A stretch of 64,000 nt of DNA from Variibacter gotjawalensis (GCF_002355335.1 NZ_AP014946.1:1255501-1319500), one strand, 5' to 3'. Shown: positions 20,658-30,666, counted from the stretch's first letter. Notes: generated by a model not told the origin, from the letters alone. A program made the numbers and translations.

Positions 20658-21671
20658 ATGCGCGCCGTCGCCTACCAAAAATCACTGCCGATCACCGACG
20701 CGAATTCGCTGCTCGATATCGATCTGCCGAAGCCGGAGCCGAAGGGCCGCGATCTTCTCGTCGAGGTCCGCGCAATCTCGGTCAATCCGGTGGATACGAA
20801 GGTGCGCATGCGGGCGCAGCCGCCGGCCGGCGAATACAAGGTGCTGGGCTGGGACGCCGCCGGTGTCGTCGTCGCGGCAGGTCCGGACGCGAAGCTGTTC
20901 AAAGCCGGCGACGAAGTCTGGTACGCGGGCGACATCTCTCGGCAAGGCACGAACGCCGAATTCCATCTTGTCGACGAACGCATTGTGGGGCCTAAACCGA
21001 AATCGCTCGACTTCGCGACCGCGGCGGCGCTGCCGCTGACCTCGATCACGGCTTACGAAATGCTGTTCGACCGTCTCGACGTGAGGCGCAAAGTGCCGGG
21101 CGGCGCGAACGCGATCCTTATCATCGGCGGCGCGGGCGGCGTCGGCTCGATCGCGATCCAGCTTGCGCGCAAACTCACGGATCTCACGATCATCGCGTCG
21201 GCGTCACGTCCCGAGACACAGGACTGGGTGAAGAAACTCGGCGCGCATCACGTCGTCGATCATCGCAAGCCGATCGCCGAACAGGTGAAGTCATTAGGGA
21301 TTGGCGAGCCGTCGTTCGTGTTCTCGACGACGAACAGCGAGCAGCACATCAAGGAAGCCGCCGCATTGATCGTGCCGCAAGGACGCTACGGTTTGATCGA
21401 CGATCCGAAGCAACTCGACGTGTCGGTGCTCAAGGGCAAGAGCCTATCGCTGCACTGGGAGGCGATGTTCGCACGCGCGCTCTTCAAGACCGCCGACATC
21501 GAAGCGCAGCATCGTTTGCTGACTGAAGTCGCGAGCCTCGTCGATAAGGGCGAGATCGTCTCGACGGTGTCGGAGAATTTCGGAACGATCAACGCGGCCA
21601 ATTTGAAGAAGGCGCACGCGCTGATCGAAAGCGGGACCGCGAAGGGGAAGGTCGTCCTGGCGGGATTCTGA
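20658..21671 (+). CDS. Zinc-type alcohol dehydrogenase-like / quinone oxidoreductase
   Basis: A 337-residue medium-chain dehydrogenase/reductase. The N-terminal GroES-like domain has VNPVDTKVR (about 47-55), and the nucleotide-binding domain carries IIGGAGGVGSIAIQLAR (about 155-171). The zinc ligands of true alcohol dehydrogenases are missing, and the sequence is closer to NADPH:quinone reductases of the adh_fam_1 type. AAGGAG precedes the ATG. It is divergent from an HxlR regulator and probably induced by electrophiles or quinones. The exact substrate is unknown. Confidence 0.85.
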   Translation: MRAVAYQKSLPITDANSLLDIDLPKPEPKGRDLLVEVRAISVNPVDTKVRMRAQPPAGEYKVLGWDAAGVVVAAGPDAKLFKAGDEVWYAGDISRQGTNAEFHLVDERIVGPKPKSLDFATAAALPLTSITAYEMLFDRLDVRRKVPGGANAILIIGGAGGVGSIAIQLARKLTDLTIIASASRPETQDWVKKLGAHHVVDHRKPIAEQVKSLGIGEPSFVFSTTNSEQHIKEAAALIVPQGRYGLIDDPKQLDVSVLKGKSLSLHWEAMFARALFKTADIEAQHRLLTEVASLVDKGEIVSTVSENFGTINAANLKKAHALIESGTAKGKVVLAGF

Positions 21672-21680
21672 TTTTCGATC

Positions 21681-21768
21681 GTCATGGCCCGGCTTGCCCG
21701 GACCATCCACGACTTACTTTTGAGTATTCAGCCAAGACGTGGATGGCCCGCATGAAGCGGGCCATGAC
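21681..21768. repeat. Double-hairpin repeat, GTCATGGCCCGG family, copy 1
   Basis: The element starts GTCATGGCCCGG and ends CGGGCCATGAC. Its halves each fold into a hairpin (left: GGCCCGG with CCGGACC; right: GGCCCGC with GCGGGCC), and CGTGGATGG in the right half answers CCATCCACG in the left. It lies between convergent genes and may end transcription from both sides. Confidence 0.85.
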
Positions 21769-21777
21769 GTCGTTGGG

Positions 21778-22524
21778 TCACATCACCACGACGCGCGTGC
21801 CGACCTTCACGCGATCGTAGAGATCCGTGACGTCTTCGTTGCGCATGCGGATACAGCCGGACGAGACGTTGGTGCCGATCGTCCACGGCTCGTTCGAGCC
21901 GTGAATGCGGTAGAGCGACGTGCCGAGATAGAGCGCGCGTGCGCCGAGCGGATTCTCCGGACCGCCGGCCATGAAGGTCGGCAGATCGGGGCGGCGCTGA
22001 AGCATTTCCTTGGGCGGACGCCAATCCGGCCACTCCCGCTTATTCGTGATCGTCTTCGTGCCCGACCACGTAAAGCCTTCGCGGCCGACACCGATGCCGT
22101 AGCGGCGCGCGCGTCCGTCGCCTTCGACGAGGTAGAGGAATTTGCTGGCCGTATCGACGACGATCGTCCCGGCGCCTTCTTTGCCGTGATACTCGACACT
22201 CTGCGGCAGATATTTCGGGTCCATCGGCCGGCGATCCGGCACAGTGATGTGGCTCGGCTCGCCGCGCGCAAGTTGCTGGTAGCGTTGGCCGGAGACACGC
22301 GGCGCGTTGTCGTCGCCGAACATTGCTTCGAAGAGACCGCCGCCCATGTTGCCGCGCTGGTGCGGGCCTTGCTGCACGGCGTAAGCCGGCGCGCGGACCG
22401 CGCGTCGCGGAGCAAACTGATCCGCATACTCGTAGGCCGGGACGACTTCGAACCGTTGGGCGTGAGCGGGGATAGCCGCAAGGAGAACCGCTGCGGCGGC
22501 GGAAACCGGCAGAATGATGCGCAT
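21778..22524 (-). CDS. L,D-transpeptidase (YkuD/ErfK family), secreted
   Basis: A 248-residue periplasmic enzyme that makes 3-3 peptidoglycan cross-links or anchors proteins to the wall. A signal peptide (1-23, ending AHAQ) is followed by an Arg/Gln-rich linker and the YkuD domain (about 115-248) with the catalytic motif HG-x(n)-SSGCIRM: the histidine in RIHGSNEPW and the cysteine in SSGCIRM. The start at 22524 places the signal peptide at the N-terminus. An MFS gene ends 140 bases upstream and the gap contains a CtrA-like motif. It is one of three L,D-transpeptidases in this window. Confidence 0.92.
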   Translation of the reverse strand: MRIILPVSAAAAVLLAAIPAHAQRFEVVPAYEYADQFAPRRAVRAPAYAVQQGPHQRGNMGGGLFEAMFGDDNAPRVSGQRYQQLARGEPSHITVPDRRPMDPKYLPQSVEYHGKEGAGTIVVDTASKFLYLVEGDGRARRYGIGVGREGFTWSGTKTITNKREWPDWRPPKEMLQRRPDLPTFMAGGPENPLGARALYLGTSLYRIHGSNEPWTIGTNVSSGCIRMRNEDVTDLYDRVKVGTRVVVM

Positions 22525-22653
22525 CGACGTACTCTCGAACATGATCGTCGGAACAGAACGCGAGCCGCAACCGAAAGGTCCGCCCGTTGCAAGCGATTAA
22601 GCGCTGCAAAGGCCACCGAATCGTTAACCCGGCGTTTGGGTTACCGGTTAGCG

Positions 22654-22669
22654 TTAGCGGGAGGTTAAC
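22654..22669. promoter_or_regulatory. CtrA-like motif TTAG-N7-TTAAC upstream of L,D-transpeptidase
   Basis: TTAG at 22654, seven bases, then TTAAC at 22665. It is one mismatch from the CtrA consensus TTAA-N7-TTAA known from Caulobacter and rhizobia. It lies about 130 bases before the L,D-transpeptidase start and overlaps the stop codon of the MFS gene. Confidence 0.4.
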
Positions 22670-23861
22670 GCGGGCGCGGGACGAGCACGAAGGCGACAAG
22701 CGCCAGCGCGACGGCAATGCCCGATAGCGCCACGGCCGTGAGATCGGAGGATCGCTCGGCAACAAAGGCGATGATGAGCGGCGAAGCTGATTGGATCGCG
22801 AGCGCCGGTCCCGCAATGCGGCCGATGGTCAGCCCGTATCCTTGCGCGCCGAACAGCGCGAGCGGGACCGTGCCGCGGCATAGTGTGATCAAGCCGTTCG
22901 AGATGCCAAAGAGCAGCATGAAGGCGATCGCGACCGGCGTCGTCAGCCCGAAGATCGCGAGCAGCGCAAAGCCGATCAGCAAGCTTGCTACCGCGAACCG
23001 CGCGACAGTCAGCGGATGCACATCGCGCGCGAACGTGAACTCGCCGAGCCGCGCCAACGTCTGGCAAGGACCGAAAATCATTCCAAGCAACACCGCGGTC
23101 TGCGGATCGATGCCGGCGCGGCCGAACATCGAGAGCAGATGCGCGAGCAGGCCCGACGGCACGAAAGCGTAGACCGCGAAAGCCAGCACGACGAGCGCGA
23201 AGGCGGTGCCGCGCGGTTGCAGCAGAGCGGGGACGGGCGCGCCGTCTGGCGTCGGCGACGGAGTGACGGAAGCGCGCGTTCGCGGCATCAGAGCGTGAAG
23301 CGGCGCGGCAACGAACAGCAGCAGCGCAGCGTAGATCAGATACGTGTTGTGCCAGCCGACGCCGTCGATCAGCGCGCGCGTCGTCGGCCAGCTCACGGTC
23401 GATGCAAGCCCGCCCGCGAGCGTCAGCATCGTGATCGGCCGTCGCGCCGCCGCCCCGAAGATACGGCCGAGCGTCGCGAATGCGGGATCATAGAGGGACG
23501 CCGACATCGCGGCTCCGAGGACGACCCACACGGCGAGATAAGCTATCTGCGATTCGACATGCGGCAACGCCAGCAGACCGGCGGCGCCGAGCAGCGAACC
23601 GAACGGCATCACGCGATGTCCACCGTAGCGATCGATGAAGCTGCCGATGAAGCGCGCAAAAATGCCGGCCGTCAGGATGCCGAGCGAATAGCCGCCCATC
23701 GTGAAGGCCTTCGACCAACCGCGCTCGGCGGCGATCAACGGCACCATCAGCACCGGCGTGTAGTAGATCGCGCCCCACGCGAGGACCTGCGTGACGCCGA
23801 GAAAAACCACGGCGCGCCACGGACCGGCGAAGAAATCGGATGTGCGGGATGCGAACGACAT
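22665..23861 (-). CDS. MFS transporter
   Basis: A 398-residue carrier with 12 hydrophobic segments in two halves separated by a proline-rich loop (about 195-215). The start GVTQVLAWGAIYYTPVLMVPLI and the loop GSFIDRYGGHRVM (about 72-84, the MFS motif-A position) are typical of the major facilitator superfamily. Substrates cannot be inferred. It is on the same strand as, and 141 bases upstream of, the L,D-transpeptidase gene, and 64 bases downstream of a lipoprotein gene that reads the same way. Confidence 0.88.
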   Translation of the reverse strand: MSFASRTSDFFAGPWRAVVFLGVTQVLAWGAIYYTPVLMVPLIAAERGWSKAFTMGGYSLGILTAGIFARFIGSFIDRYGGHRVMPFGSLLGAAGLLALPHVESQIAYLAVWVVLGAAMSASLYDPAFATLGRIFGAAARRPITMLTLAGGLASTVSWPTTRALIDGVGWHNTYLIYAALLLFVAAPLHALMPRTRASVTPSPTPDGAPVPALLQPRGTAFALVVLAFAVYAFVPSGLLAHLLSMFGRAGIDPQTAVLLGMIFGPCQTLARLGEFTFARDVHPLTVARFAVASLLIGFALLAIFGLTTPVAIAFMLLFGISNGLITLCRGTVPLALFGAQGYGLTIGRIAGPALAIQSASPLIIAFVAERSSDLTAVALSGIAVALALVAFVLVPRPR

Positions 23862-23925
23862 GAAGTACGCGCATTAAACTACGCGCGTGCCGTTACGTCA
23901 GCAGATTGTTGAAGCGCCGCGCTTT

Positions 23926-24483
23926 TTAGCGCGGCGTCGAGGTCGGCGCTGCAGAGGCCTGCGGCGTGCGGCGGCCCGCCGTGCGCGGTGCCGTCGCGCC
24001 GCAGCGGACGTAGATCGCGATGCCGTAGCGGCCGGCAACTTCCGCATCGACCCACTTGAGCGACATCGTCGAGCCGTCGAACGTGACGAATTCGCGGTCG
24101 AGATTTTCACCGGATGCGCCATCCGGGCCGAGGAAGCGTCCGCCGCCCGGTCCACCCTTGGTGCGCAGCTCCTGCGGCGCGCTCTGGTCGGGCAGATGCA
24201 TCATCACGCCGCCGTTCGGGCCGCGATTGATGACGTAAGGATTGCCGCATTGGCTGCGCGCCTGGGCCATCGTGCGGCCGCGGTCCGGTTCGTTGTGATA
24301 GGAGGCAAAGCCCCAGCGGCCGACGAGGTCTTCGTTGGCGATACCGGGTGCCGGAGGCGCATTCGCGGGCGCAGCCGCCTGAGGGGCAGGCGCAGGTGAG
24401 CCCCCACCGAAGAAGCTCGACGGTGAAGACTGACATCCGGCCAGCGTCAAAGCGGCCAACCCAACGATAGCAATACGCAACAT
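23926..24483 (-). CDS. Putative lipoprotein of unknown function
   Basis: A 185-residue protein with a lipoprotein signal peptide: MLRIAIVGLAALTLAGC, Cys17 being the lipid site. A Pro/Ala-rich linker follows (about 22-48), then a small globular part (about 50-160) with LVGRWGFASYH and LDREFVTFDGSTMSLKWV, and a Thr/Ala-rich end. The start at 24483 is chosen because it puts the lipobox at the normal distance; ten upstream codons are open but unlikely. Function unknown; probably attached to the outer membrane. Confidence 0.7.
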   Translation of the reverse strand: MLRIAIVGLAALTLAGCQSSPSSFFGGGSPAPAPQAAAPANAPPAPGIANEDLVGRWGFASYHNEPDRGRTMAQARSQCGNPYVINRGPNGGVMMHLPDQSAPQELRTKGGPGGGRFLGPDGASGENLDREFVTFDGSTMSLKWVDAEVAGRYGIAIYVRCGATAPRTAGRRTPQASAAPTSTPR

Positions 24484-24646
24484 TCGCTCCCTCCGAGCTT
24501 CAAACATTGCCATAGATCAGAGAATTTCGACACCATTTGGTTAATGCACCGTACCGGCACGAAAATCTTTGCGTGAAATCGGCAACAACCGTATGCCGCA
24601 ACCGCTGCCGACGGCTTTGCAGCGCCGCGAGATACCGTCGCGATTT

Positions 24647-24674
24647 CTTGACACTGTCATGTCCCTGGCCTATC
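24647..24674 (+). promoter_or_regulatory. Heat-shock sigma factor (RpoH)-like promoter of groESL
   Basis: CTTGAC (24647-24652) and CCTATC (24669-24674) are 16 bases apart, resembling alphaproteobacterial sigma-32 promoters (CTTGAC...CCTATAT type). The predicted transcript begins a few bases before the CIRCE element. Confidence 0.55.
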
Positions 24675-24686
24675 TCCCGTGCAGCT

Positions 24687-24713
24687 TTGGCACTCCACGG
24701 GAATGAGTGCTAA
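24687..24713. promoter_or_regulatory. CIRCE element (HrcA operator) of groESL
   Basis: TTGGCACTC, nine bases, GAGTGCTAA: the right arm matches the CIRCE consensus perfectly and the left arm has one change (TTAGCACTC expected). HrcA binds this inverted repeat to repress chaperonin genes. It lies 65 bases before groES. The hrcA gene is not in the window. Confidence 0.95.
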
Positions 24714-24778
24714 GTCCAGTCCGCATCACAAAATCCCCCTGGGCGCGGTTTTCGCGTTCACCCCCACGAGGAAGACGA

Positions 24779-26732
<1,954 letters not shown>

Positions 26733-26756
26733 GAAGTCCGACCAACTCAACAACGA

Positions 26757-26784
26757 AGGGCGCGGAGCAATCCGCGCCCTTTTT
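26757..26784 (+). terminator. Terminator of groESL
   Basis: AGGGCGCGGA and TCCGCGCCCT form a ten-bp perfect stem closed by a GCAA tetraloop, followed directly by TTTT. It lies 24 bases after the groEL stop codon. Confidence 0.95.
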
Positions 26785-26894
26785 CTTTGCGGTTTGGCCA
26801 AGAGGCTTAACGCCGGCGTAACAACGTATGGTTGTGCGATTCCAACTTTGGTAACGGCTGTCTGCTAGCGTCTCGGCCAACAATAAGGCTGGGG

Positions 26895-28718
26895 ATGCGC
26901 GGGTTTCTCTCACAACTGAGGCTGTGGAGCGCGGCTGTCGCGCGGCGACTGGCCGTGCTCGTCGTCGCGTTTGCGACGCCGGCGCTCGCGCAGGACGATA
27001 CCCCGGTCATTCGCTTCCAGCTCAACTGGGTCAACCAGGCGCAATTCGCCGGCTTCTACGTCGCCGAGGCGATGGGCTTCTATCAGCGCGAAGGCATCGC
27101 GGTGGAGTTCGTGCCGGGCGGTCCTGCCTTCCCTGGCGCGCCGATCCAAGACCCGCTGCTGATGCTTGAACTCGGCGGTGCGGACGTTGCGGTCGCTTGG
27201 ATGTCGAACGCCTTCGCGGCGCGCGCCAACGGCCTCGACGTTCTCAACATTGCGCAGGTTTTTCGCCATCCCGGCACGTCGCTGATCTGTCTGCGCGAGT
27301 CGGGCATCAAGCGTCCGGCCGACATCAAGGGCAAACGCATCGGCGTCTGGAACATCGGCGAGCAACTCAATCTCAGCTATTGGCTGCGTCAGCGCGGCAT
27401 GACGATGGACGACGTGACGACGATCACGCAGCGGCCGGACGGCGCCGATCTCATCGAGCGCACGCTCGATTGCGTGATGGCGATGTCTTACAACGAGTAT
27501 TGGACGCTGCTGGGCAAGTTCCGCCACGCCGATCTCTTCGTCGTTCGCTTCGGCGACGAAGGCAGCGCATTCCTCGAAGACGGGCTTTACGCGCGCGATG
27601 ACACCATCGCGGATCCCGTGATGCGCGATCGCTTGGCGCGTTTCGTTCGCGCCAGCGCCGACGGCTGGCGCTATGCGAAAGACAATCCGGAAGTCGCCGT
27701 CGCGGTAACGATGCATCGTGCGCCGGGCGCCGACGCGGTGCATCAGCGCCGTATGCTCGAAACCATCTTCGCGATCGCCGAACCGCATCGCGATTTCGGG
27801 CTGCTCGATCTCACGAGCTTCGGCCGCAGCGTCGATATTCTGGCCGACAGCTCGGACGCGAAAGCTGCCGCCGCGGCGCGCGTCGGCTGGACGCACGAAG
27901 TGTGGCGCGAGGCACATCGCAATTCTGGCCCCGTGCAACTTACGCCTGCCGCAAAGCACTATCTGGCACGCATCGTCGACTCGCCGTGGTTCTTCATCAT
28001 CGGCCTGACCGGAACGCTTGCCAGTATGGTCGGCGCATTCATGCGCGCCGTGCAGCGGCGTTACGATCTGTGGGGCGCGTTCATCCTGACGCTGCTGGCG
28101 ATCGGCGGCGGCACGCTGCGCGATCTTCTCGTCGGCGGCGATCGTCTGCCGCTCTTCATGTTCAAGGATCCGATCTACATCACGCTCATCGTGATGGTCG
28201 TCGTCTTCGGCACGGCGATCACGCGCTCGCTGTCCGACGCAGCACTCGATTCACGACGTTTCGCGGTGTGGCGCGAAACGTTCGACGCGGTCGGCGTTGC
28301 AACTTTCACGGTGCTCGGCACCAAAGTCGCGATCATCGCGGGACTGCCTTGGTATTGGGCGCCGTTCTGCGCCGCGCTGAGTTGCGCCGGCGGCGGCATG
28401 CTGCGCGACATCGTGACGGGGCGCGAGCCGCGCACATTCCTCGGTGAACCATACGAAGAGATCGCGGTGGTCGGCAGTCTCGCGCTGTTCGGCATGCTGC
28501 TGTTCGCCAGCCGCTACGAGCATGCGGATTGGATGGTGACCGCCGCAATCCTCGTGACGATGGTCAGCGTCTTCGCAGCGCGTATGTCGGTGGTGCTGCT
28601 CGGCTGGCGTTCGTATCGCCTCGGCTCGGCCGTCGAGGATCCGCCGATTGAGCCCACGGTTACGATTCTGCCGTCGCCTGTCGCGGCGCCGTCGCTAGAA
28701 TCGCAGAAAGTTGCGTAA
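26895..28718 (+). CDS. Periplasmic binding protein (NMT1/THI5-like) fused to a TRIC/UPF0126 channel
   Basis: A 607-residue fusion. Residues 1-33 are a signal peptide ending ALAQ. Residues 37-345 form an ABC-type binding-protein domain of the NMT1/THI5 type: FQLNWVNQAQFAGFYVAEAM (41-60), GFYQREGI and a GKRIGVW segment. Residues 364-573 are a complete TRIC-family channel domain of seven hydrophobic segments in two repeats, each with the diagnostic GGG-x-LRD (404-410 and 499-505). TRIC proteins are trimeric cation channels with an outside N-terminus; bacterial UPF0126 members include YadS-type glycine carriers. A secreted binding domain at the channel's outer end is thus topologically consistent. 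No ABC ATPase or permease lies nearby. The ATG at 26895 has AAGGCTGGGG before it; an upstream in-frame start would displace the signal peptide. Confidence 0.85.
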   Translation: MRGFLSQLRLWSAAVARRLAVLVVAFATPALAQDDTPVIRFQLNWVNQAQFAGFYVAEAMGFYQREGIAVEFVPGGPAFPGAPIQDPLLMLELGGADVAVAWMSNAFAARANGLDVLNIAQVFRHPGTSLICLRESGIKRPADIKGKRIGVWNIGEQLNLSYWLRQRGMTMDDVTTITQRPDGADLIERTLDCVMAMSYNEYWTLLGKFRHADLFVVRFGDEGSAFLEDGLYARDDTIADPVMRDRLARFVRASADGWRYAKDNPEVAVAVTMHRAPGADAVHQRRMLETIFAIAEPHRDFGLLDLTSFGRSVDILADSSDAKAAAAARVGWTHEVWREAHRNSGPVQLTPAAKHYLARIVDSPWFFIIGLTGTLASMVGAFMRAVQRRYDLWGAFILTLLAIGGGTLRDLLVGGDRLPLFMFKDPIYITLIVMVVVFGTAITRSLSDAALDSRRFAVWRETFDAVGVATFTVLGTKVAIIAGLPWYWAPFCAALSCAGGGMLRDIVTGREPRTFLGEPYEEIAVVGSLALFGMLLFASRYEHADWMVTAAILVTMVSVFAARMSVVLLGWRSYRLGSAVEDPPIEPTVTILPSPVAAPSLESQKVA

Positions 28719-28720
28719 GC

Positions 28721-28894
28721 CTAAGCCGCGTCTTCCAGCTTGCCGTCCTTGATGCAGTAGAGATGCTCGTCGCCGCAGCATTCGCAGCGGACGTAAAGGC
28801 GGATGTTGCGCGTGCGCGCGAAAGTCTGGCGGTCGGTGCGGATGCCGGAACGCACGAGGGCGCCGGTACGCGGGCAAGCAAACGTGAGACTCAT
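28721..28894 (-). CDS. Small cysteine-rich protein, possible zinc ribbon
   Basis: A 57-residue protein starting MSLTFACPRTG, with cysteines at 7, 37, 39, 40 and 47; the cluster RCECCGDEHLYC (36-47) resembles half of a zinc ribbon. The first knuckle has only one cysteine (CPRTG), so metal binding would be atypical. It is convergent with the TRIC fusion gene, two bases apart. I recall similar short proteins in Bradyrhizobium relatives, without function. Its promoter would lie near the CtrA-like motif at 28941-28957. Confidence 0.65.
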   Translation of the reverse strand: MSLTFACPRTGALVRSGIRTDRQTFARTRNIRLYVRCECCGDEHLYCIKDGKLEDAA

Positions 28895-28940
28895 GCGGGG
28901 TCCTCGAGCGTCTGACTGCCGTCCAGGATCGCGCCGGTTT

Positions 28941-28957
28941 GGTTAACGTTTCGCTAA
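28941..28957. promoter_or_regulatory. CtrA-like motif GGTTAA-N7-CTAA
   Basis: TTAA at 28943-28946 and CTAA at 28954-28957 are separated by seven bases, so the reverse strand reads TTAG-N7-TTAACC. It lies 47 bases before the small cysteine-rich gene (minus) and about 150 bases before the membrane-protein gene at 29103 (plus). CtrA binding is inferred. Confidence 0.4.
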
Positions 28958-29102
28958 AAGACTATAGTCCTGCGGCAACCTGCCGCTGGCGGCCTGCCAT
29001 GGCGTTGCCCGGATTGATCGCCATTTGCGGCAACCGGCGGCTGAACGTTGACCGCCGAACCAGCGACAAATGTGTCATAGTTCGCTGTCACGAAAGATAG
29101 CC

Positions 29103-29696
29103 ATGCGCCGCCTGTTAAAGCCGCTCTGGATCGTCCTCGCCGTCATCTTCCTCGCGGAAGCTTGGCTTTGGAGCCATCTGCAGCCGATCGTCGCCTGGAT
29201 CGTCAATCTCGTGTCGCTCCCGGCCGTTCGCGCGAAAGTCGCCGGCTGGATCGAAAAGCTGCCGCCGTGGGTAACGCTGTTCGTCTTCATCATCCCGGCC
29301 GTTTTGTTGTTTCCGATCAAGCTGCTCGGGCTCTGGATGTTGGCCAAGGGGTCTTGGCTCGGCGCGATGGCGGTGCTCGGCCTTGCCAAGGTGGTCAGCA
29401 TGGGCGTCACCGCCTTTATCTTCGAGGTGACGAAGCCGAAACTGCTGCAGATGGCCTGGTTCGCCTGGGCCTACGAGAAAGTGCTGGCTGGCTTGGCTTG
29501 GGCCCACCGCAACGTCGACCCGATCAAGGCGCGGTTGAAGGCATTCGCTCATGAGACCTTCGACCCGATCCGCCGCCGTGCACGCAAGTTGTTCTGGCTA
29601 ATGCGCGGCGAGCGCCGCGGCCGGTTCCTCCGCCGCCTCATGCGCATCCGTAAGCGGATGCAGACGACCGCGCCGGCCGCCCCACGCAGCGTCTAA
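29103..29696 (+). CDS. Membrane protein of unknown function with basic C-terminal tail
   Basis: A 197-residue protein with about three hydrophobic segments (7-25, 57-80 and 85-108), a Trp-rich helix (about 118-135, MAWFAWAYEKVLAGLAWAH) and an Arg-rich tail (about 155-190). The start at 29103 puts the first hydrophobic segment at the N-terminus; 11 upstream codons are open. No known domain is recognised. It is followed by a palindromic repeat and convergent with a 54-codon gene. Confidence 0.65.
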   Translation: MRRLLKPLWIVLAVIFLAEAWLWSHLQPIVAWIVNLVSLPAVRAKVAGWIEKLPPWVTLFVFIIPAVLLFPIKLLGLWMLAKGSWLGAMAVLGLAKVVSMGVTAFIFEVTKPKLLQMAWFAWAYEKVLAGLAWAHRNVDPIKARLKAFAHETFDPIRRRARKLFWLMRGERRGRFLRRLMRIRKRMQTTAPAAPRSV

Positions 29697-29719
29697 CCCG
29701 GGCTGCCAACCCCAAGAGC

Positions 29720-29809
29720 GTCATGGCCCGGCTTGTCCGGGCCATCCACGTTTTACTTCCTCGCAGTCTCAGCCCAGACGTGGATGGCCCGCGTGAAGCG
29801 GGCCATGAC
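29720..29809. repeat. Double-hairpin repeat, GTCATGGCCCGG family, copy 2
   Basis: Starts GTCATGGCCCGGCTTGTCC and ends GCGGGCCATGAC. The left hairpin is GGCCCGG-CTTGT-CCGGGCC; the right is GGCCCGC-GTGAA-GCGGGCC. Same arrangement as the copies at 21681, 30577 and 59877. Confidence 0.85.
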
Positions 29810-29835
29810 GGCGTGATGAGGCGAGGCGTAGAGGG

Positions 29836-29867
29836 CAAAAACGCAAAAGGCCGCCATGCGGCGGCCT
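29836..29867 (-). terminator. Terminator of the 54-residue protein gene
   Basis: On the minus strand AGGCCGCC and GGCGGCCT (29848-29855 and 29860-29867) form an eight-bp stem, followed by TTTTGCGTTTTT. A second GGCCGCC hairpin lies at 29914-29932, immediately after the stop codon. The stretch 29697-29941 otherwise holds only the double-hairpin repeat. Confidence 0.7.
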
Positions 29868-29941
29868 GTGGAGACGCCCTTTAGGCGCCCAAAATCCCAA
29901 TCCGGAAGCTAAAGGCCGCCCCGGAGGCGGCCCGAGCCGTC

Positions 29942-30106
29942 TTAAGCCGCGCGGGCGGTTAGCTCGATCGAGCGGGCCGAGTCGGCCTGAGCCGTATAGC
30001 GCGAGGCCATACGCTTAAGTTCCTTGGCGATGTCCTCGACGGCGCATTCGCGCGCGAGACGCTCGCAACGTTCGGCCTGTTGTCGCAGATACGCAGAGTC
30101 AAACAT
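29942..30106 (-). CDS. Small helical protein of unknown function
   Basis: A 54-residue protein starting MFDSAYLRQQAERCERLA and ending in ELTARAA. It is almost entirely helix-forming, with Arg, Glu and Ala repeats and two cysteines (14 and 21). Short proteins with a YLRQQAERC-type start are frequent in Bradyrhizobium relatives, to my recollection, and have no assigned role. Two hairpins with T-rich ends follow the stop codon, which supports it being a real transcription unit. Confidence 0.6.
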   Translation of the reverse strand: MFDSAYLRQQAERCERLARECAVEDIAKELKRMASRYTAQADSARSIELTARAA

Positions 30107-30260
30107 AACTTTCTTATTCTCCGTTGGCGCCTAATGCGTCCTCTGACCATTAGTGTGCGCGCACAAGTTTAAGGTTCAGCTAAATCGTATGAATACGCTC
30201 GCTGTTGATCTTTATGTTGTGCCTGACTGTGCCTACATCGTGGCGGCAGAGGGGAAGTTT

Positions 30261-30566
30261 ATGGCCAAAGTCGAAGTTTCCATTCCGCACAGCCTCGGTA
30301 AGGACGAGGCGGCGCGCCGGATCAAGGCCGGGCTCGAAAAGGCGCAGGGCGGCTTTGCCGGGCTCACACTGACCGATCAGACCTGGACCGGCGATACGAT
30401 GGTGTTCAAGGCCGGCGCCATGGGGCAGTCCGTGCCGGGCGAGATCGACGTCGCGGAACAGAGTGTCCGGATTGCGGTCGATCTGCCGTTCTTCCTCGCC
30501 GCAATGGCGGAGACCGCCAAGGGCATGATCGAGAAGCAGGGCCAGTTGCTGCTGGAGAAGAAGTAG
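30261..30566 (+). CDS. Polyhydroxyalkanoic acid system family protein
   Basis: A 101-residue cytoplasmic protein starting MAKVEVSIPHSLGKDEAARRI. The pattern of an N-terminal helix-turn, the central beta strands GDTMVFKAGAMGQSVPGEI and the C-terminal KGMIEKQGQLLLEKK fits the PHA_gran_rgn family, small proteins often encoded near polyhydroxyalkanoate genes though not here. The start at 30261 is preceded by GAGGGGAAG; 36 upstream codons are open but lack such a site. Function uncertain. Confidence 0.78.
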   Translation: MAKVEVSIPHSLGKDEAARRIKAGLEKAQGGFAGLTLTDQTWTGDTMVFKAGAMGQSVPGEIDVAEQSVRIAVDLPFFLAAMAETAKGMIEKQGQLLLEKK

Positions 30567-30576
30567 GGCGTTGGTC

Positions 30577-30666
30577 GTCATGGCCCGGCTTGTCCGGACC
30601 TTCCACGACTTCCTTCAACGACACAGAAAGCAAGACGTGAATGGCCCGCATGAAGCGGGCCATGAC
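30577..30666. repeat. Double-hairpin repeat, GTCATGGCCCGG family, copy 3
   Basis: Starts GTCATGGCCCGGCTTGTCC at 30577 and ends GCGGGCCATGAC at 30666. It separates the convergent PHA-system gene and the DUF4337 gene, and may end both transcripts. Confidence 0.85.
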
